Source of the DNA: Bacteroidota bacterium
Lineage (GTDB): Bacteria > Bacteroidota > Bacteroidia > JABEUT01
Direction: 5' to 3'
DNA length: 33,933 nucleotides
Assembly: GCA_013285655.1 (NCBI GenBank)
Contig: JABDHI010000031.1
Coordinates: 1-33,933, forward strand
Below the pieces are notes generated by a model, which saw only the letters and a program-made list of their open reading frames with translations, was not told the DNA's origin and made no database searches. The position numbers were made by a program, and so were the translations under genes. Below are positions 31,197-33,933 of the stretch, in pieces. The stretch's first letter is position 1. Each line of letters opens with the position of its first letter.

Positions 31197-32276
31197 ATGA
31201 AAAAAATTACTAAACTGTTCTTATTGCCTGCTGCGGGTGTTGCTCTTTTTGCTGCACAAGCTTCAGCGCAAATTACTTTAACTTCGGCTGATTTGCCTAC
31301 AACAAGCACTACAGCTTTATTGGCAACTGATTCTACTTCTACTTATACACCGGGTGGCCCAAGTGCAACTGCACAAACATGGAACTTTGGAGCTTTAAAC
31401 CATGAAAAGGTTAATACTATAAGTTTTATGGCTCCTTCGTCTACCAAGTATGCTTCAAAATTCTCTAGTAGCGATAATCTGGCCGATACCACAAGCGGAG
31501 TGAGCGGTTACTATTATTTTGATAATAGCGCTTCTCAGTTTGCTGTGCAAGGTGTAGAAGAAATTGTTGCAGGACCTGCAAGTACTTCTTTCCAGATCTT
31601 TATCAATCTTAATCCGGAATATGTTCAAGCAACACTCCCTGCTACATATGGTACTAAATTAAACGGAGTAAGCCACGGTAGTTATGAATTCGCTCCAACC
31701 GGTGTTGTTGCTTTTGCATACGACTCTATTAAAGTGAATACCCAAATTAGCTATTGGGATACTGTAGATGCATATGGTACTATGACAACTCCGACTGGTA
31801 CTTACCAGGTAATACGCGAAAACCATTGGGATATTACCATTGATTCTGCAAAGGGTAGAAGCTCAGCTGGTGCTTGGTCAACCCTGCAATCTACTAAGGT
31901 TAAAACCCACGAGTATAACTGGTACGCTAATGGCGTAGGTTATATATTAGTACAAATGATCATGGACAGCAATACTTCTGGCACTAAAATTGTATGGGAT
32001 TCATCAGCACCTGCAAGTGTAAACGAAATAAGCTACAATGGTAAGGTAAATGCTTTCCCTAACCCATGTACAAGCAATATTACATTCACAACTACCATCA
32101 ACACCCTTCAATACATTAACGTATATGATGTAACTGGAAGGAAAGTTGAACAAGTTGAAATGAAAAACGGTACAAGCAATTTAAATACATCGGTATTTGC
32201 ACCAGGCATGTATTTATATACACTTAATGATGCGAATGGCAATCTGGTCGATCGCGGTAAGTTTATGGTTAAGTAA
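31197..32276 (+). CDS. Secreted protein with T9SS type A sorting domain, unknown function
   Basis: Start moved to ATG 31197, which opens a clear signal peptide (KKITKLFLLPAAGVALFAAQASAQ); the track's TTG at 31170 is part of the -7 box. The 359-residue product has an all-beta body with many Thr and Ser ('TWNFGALNHEKVNTISFM', 'YWDTVDAYGTMTTPTGTYQVIRENHWD') and a type A C-terminus (VNAFPNPCTSNITF, VYDVTGRKVEQ, GMYLYTL). I recognise no catalytic motif. It is exported through the T9SS. A strong terminator and promoter bracket it as a single-gene unit. Confidence 0.88.
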   Translation: MKKITKLFLLPAAGVALFAAQASAQITLTSADLPTTSTTALLATDSTSTYTPGGPSATAQTWNFGALNHEKVNTISFMAPSSTKYASKFSSSDNLADTTSGVSGYYYFDNSASQFAVQGVEEIVAGPASTSFQIFINLNPEYVQATLPATYGTKLNGVSHGSYEFAPTGVVAFAYDSIKVNTQISYWDTVDAYGTMTTPTGTYQVIRENHWDITIDSAKGRSSAGAWSTLQSTKVKTHEYNWYANGVGYILVQMIMDSNTSGTKIVWDSSAPASVNEISYNGKVNAFPNPCTSNITFTTTINTLQYINVYDVTGRKVEQVEMKNGTSNLNTSVFAPGMYLYTLNDANGNLVDRGKFMVK

Positions 32277-32294
32277 TTAACTAAACTGAAATTG

Positions 32295-32327
32295 AAAAGC
32301 CTCCCGAGCATTCGGGGGGCTTTTTTT
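32295..32327 (+). terminator. Strong rho-independent terminator
   Basis: AAAAGCCTCCCGA and TCGGGGGGCTTTT pair over 13 positions (one G-T pair) around the loop GCAT, followed by more T to make a run of seven. It begins 19 bases after the stop of the T9SS type A gene. Confidence 0.93.
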
Positions 32328-32468
32328 GTGCTTGTATTACAACCATAAAGCTTAAATAAACAAGGGTAATGGACGATAGTAGAAATATAATATCCTACAT
32401 AGCTGTTTAACAGGCCTTAATAAGATAGAACAGAGAGATAAGGGTTGAAGTAAAGCTTTAATAAAAAG

Positions 32469-33050
32469 CTATTGATTACTGTAGAGCTTGCTAATACTGT
32501 TGCCTTTTATACGGAACTTGCGCGTGTGGAATACCTTATAAAGAACCGCATTAACAACCAAAGTACCTGCTGCAATTTCTACACTTTCTCCGGCTAAATT
32601 CGAATAGCCGGTAATGGCAATGGGTGTACCAATACAAACTACCGCAAGGGAGGCAATTACCAAAGTACTGAAAACAGGTCGTAACCTGGGCTGAAGTGAT
32701 ATGTATTCAATTTCTTTATGTGGTATAACAGTGATCTCATCGCTGGTGTAGGAAGTAATACGTTCCTCGTAGGTGAAACCTCCGTCAGAATAACCCTGGT
32801 ACTGTTCGGTGCCACCTACCATCAATAACGAATTTGGGTCGCCAACAAATATCGGTCCGTTATAGGTATGATTGCCTGCACTATCGGTATACAAATGTAT
32901 GGTTAGTGTACGCCCTTCTTTTATGCGTTTAGGTACATTAGGGTTATTAAAGCTAACAAATGGGAGTCGTCTGAGGCCAGTACTGTCTGATTGTGCACTA
33001 GCTGTTACTGAAATGAGCAAGGTGCAAAATAATAGCCATGCATATTTCAT
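32469..33050 (-). CDS. Exported protein of unknown function
   Basis: ATG 33050 opens a clean signal peptide (KYAWLLFCTLLISVTASAQ); ATG 33077, the track's start, would add nine residues and cannot be excluded. The 193-residue product has a beta-rich N-terminal half (RTLTIHLYTDSAGNHTYNGPIFVGD) and a hydrophobic segment (FSTLVIASLAVVCIGTPIAITGY) that may cross the membrane, then a basic tail (KVFHTRKFRIKGN). I do not recognise a family. The 190-base gap from 32277 holds the preceding terminator and nothing else I can support. Confidence 0.7.
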   Translation of the reverse strand: MKYAWLLFCTLLISVTASAQSDSTGLRRLPFVSFNNPNVPKRIKEGRTLTIHLYTDSAGNHTYNGPIFVGDPNSLLMVGGTEQYQGYSDGGFTYEERITSYTSDEITVIPHKEIEYISLQPRLRPVFSTLVIASLAVVCIGTPIAITGYSNLAGESVEIAAGTLVVNAVLYKVFHTRKFRIKGNSISKLYSNQ

Positions 33051-33180
33051 ATTACCCAGAGTTTTGTTGAGAGGCATAGTTCTGTAAAAATACTATTTAT
33101 TTGTGAACCAATCGTTTGAGGTGTGAAAATATCAAAATAGGAAGTATATTAACTGTTTCTTTAACGAAACTTTACATAGC

Positions 33181-33933
33181 ATGGACAAATACTTATTTTC
33201 AAAAACTCCTTCAAAGGTTATCTCTTCTTTTTTGTTTTTTCTTGTGTCACTTCAGTTTGCTAATGCGCAAACTTATTATGTATCAAACACTGGCAATGAT
33301 AGTTACACCAAAACTCAGGCTCAAAGTACGAGTACGCCATGGAAAACAATTCAGCATGCGTGTAATAATGCTACGCCTGGCACAACTATTGAAATAATGG
33401 CAGGCACTTATATAGAACAGATTACCATGCCAGTTTCAGGTTCAAGCGCGGGAGGATATATTACACTTGCTAATTATAATAATGGAGTTGCAATTATAAG
33501 TGGGAACGCAACCGCAGCAACTTTATTAACCATATCGAACCAGAGTTATATAAAGGTAACCGGGCTGCAATTCTATAATTGCGTTGGCAATAACAGTATC
33601 GGCATTTTTATTGACGGTGTGTCTACCAATATTCAAATTATAAATAATACAATTCATCATATATACTGGAACACCTCGGTCTCCGCTGTACCCAACAGTA
33701 ATGAGAATGCTCAGCCTTTTATTACTTACGGAGATTCTGTTAAACCGGTGCAAAATATTATTGTAACCGGTAATGAATTTTATGATAATGCAACCGGTTT
33801 TAGTGAAACGTGCACGCTTGATGGTAATGTGAATGGTTTTAATATTTCAAATAACCGTGTTTATGATAACCAAAACATTGGTATTGATATTGCAGGTAAT
33901 TATGGTACAAGCCCTAATCCCTATACCGATCAT
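33181..33933 (+). CDS. Secreted right-handed beta-helix protein, 3' truncated by window edge
   Basis: An ATG frame runs without a stop for 251 codons to the last base. The track missed it because it has no stop here and reports a shadow in another frame (33116-33397). The product starts MDKYLFSKTPSKVISSF with a signal peptide ending in FANAQ, then 'TYYVSNTGND' and 'PWKTIQHACNNATPGTTIEI', the entry motif of DUF1565-like beta-helix proteins. Short strand-turn repeats with asparagine ladders follow (IQIINNTIHHIYW, IIVTGNEFYDNATG, FNISNNRVYDNQNIGIDI). Such folds include polysaccharide lyases and adhesins, so the activity is open. T9SS export is likely but the C-terminus is not visible. Confidence 0.85.
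   Translation, partial: MDKYLFSKTPSKVISSFLFFLVSLQFANAQTYYVSNTGNDSYTKTQAQSTSTPWKTIQHACNNATPGTTIEIMAGTYIEQITMPVSGSSAGGYITLANYNNGVAIISGNATAATLLTISNQSYIKVTGLQFYNCVGNNSIGIFIDGVSTNIQIINNTIHHIYWNTSVSAVPNSNENAQPFITYGDSVKPVQNIIVTGNEFYDNATGFSETCTLDGNVNGFNISNNRVYDNQNIGIDIAGNYGTSPNPYTDH

Noticed and set aside
33116-33397. 93-residue plus-strand ORF at the right edge
   Set aside because: It is a different frame from the beta-helix gene beginning at 33181, which has a signal peptide and recognisable repeats.

Overview
The window comes from an AT-rich member of the Bacteroidota, probably an environmental lineage with a type IX secretion system (T9SS). The evidence is several proteins with T9SS C-terminal sorting domains (type A with a 'PNP' motif, type B/CHU_C), two proteins built from SprB-type repeats, a SusC-like TonB receptor with a carboxypeptidase-regulatory N-terminus, DUF4296, DUF3127 and DUF2807 proteins, and many matches to the Bacteroidota promoter -7 box TAnnTTTG. 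I see no rRNA, tRNA, CRISPR array, transposase or integrase.

Layout. 1-2297: 3' part of a secreted SprB-repeat protein cut by the left edge, closed by a clear terminator. 2357-5788: a large membrane sensor (beta-propeller, Y_Y_Y, transmembrane segment, PP2C/SpoIIE phosphatase). 5877-6991: a DUF2807 secreted protein and a DUF3127 protein with an SSB-like acidic tail. 7024-9821 (minus): a lipoprotein (DUF4296), a family 2 glycosyltransferase and an OppC-like permease, apparently one operon. 9939-12294 (plus): SDR oxidoreductase, kynureninase and a small membrane protein, tightly packed. 12295-12816: a 520-base noncoding stretch rich in palindromes and direct repeats, with a candidate small minus-strand ORF. 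12817-13557: a DUF2975 membrane protein and XRE regulator pair behind a palindromic operator. 13652-15187 (minus): the YifB/ComM AAA ATPase. 15279-20308: a lipid-centred block with a DUF1295 reductase-like protein and a cyclopropane-synthase-like methyltransferase on plus, and an acyltransferase, a SAM methyltransferase and a cardiolipin-synthase-like phospholipase D on minus. 20559-26036: an 1825-residue secreted protein with 14 SprB-type repeats and a gliding-type CHU_C end. 26044-31008 (minus): a T9SS cargo protein, a dihaem cytochrome c and a TonB-dependent receptor. 31197-32276: a T9SS type A protein with a strong terminator. 32469-33050 (minus): an unrecognised exported protein. 33181 to the right edge: the 5' part of a secreted beta-helix protein that the ORF track missed because it has no stop in the window.

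Functionally the window is dominated by the cell surface: exported repeat proteins, outer-membrane uptake and membrane lipid chemistry, with housekeeping genes between. Several ORF-track starts are TTG codons that coincide with, or lie upstream of, promoter boxes, so those starts are moved downstream to ATG codons that begin good signal peptides. All functional calls are made by eye from motifs, without database searches.
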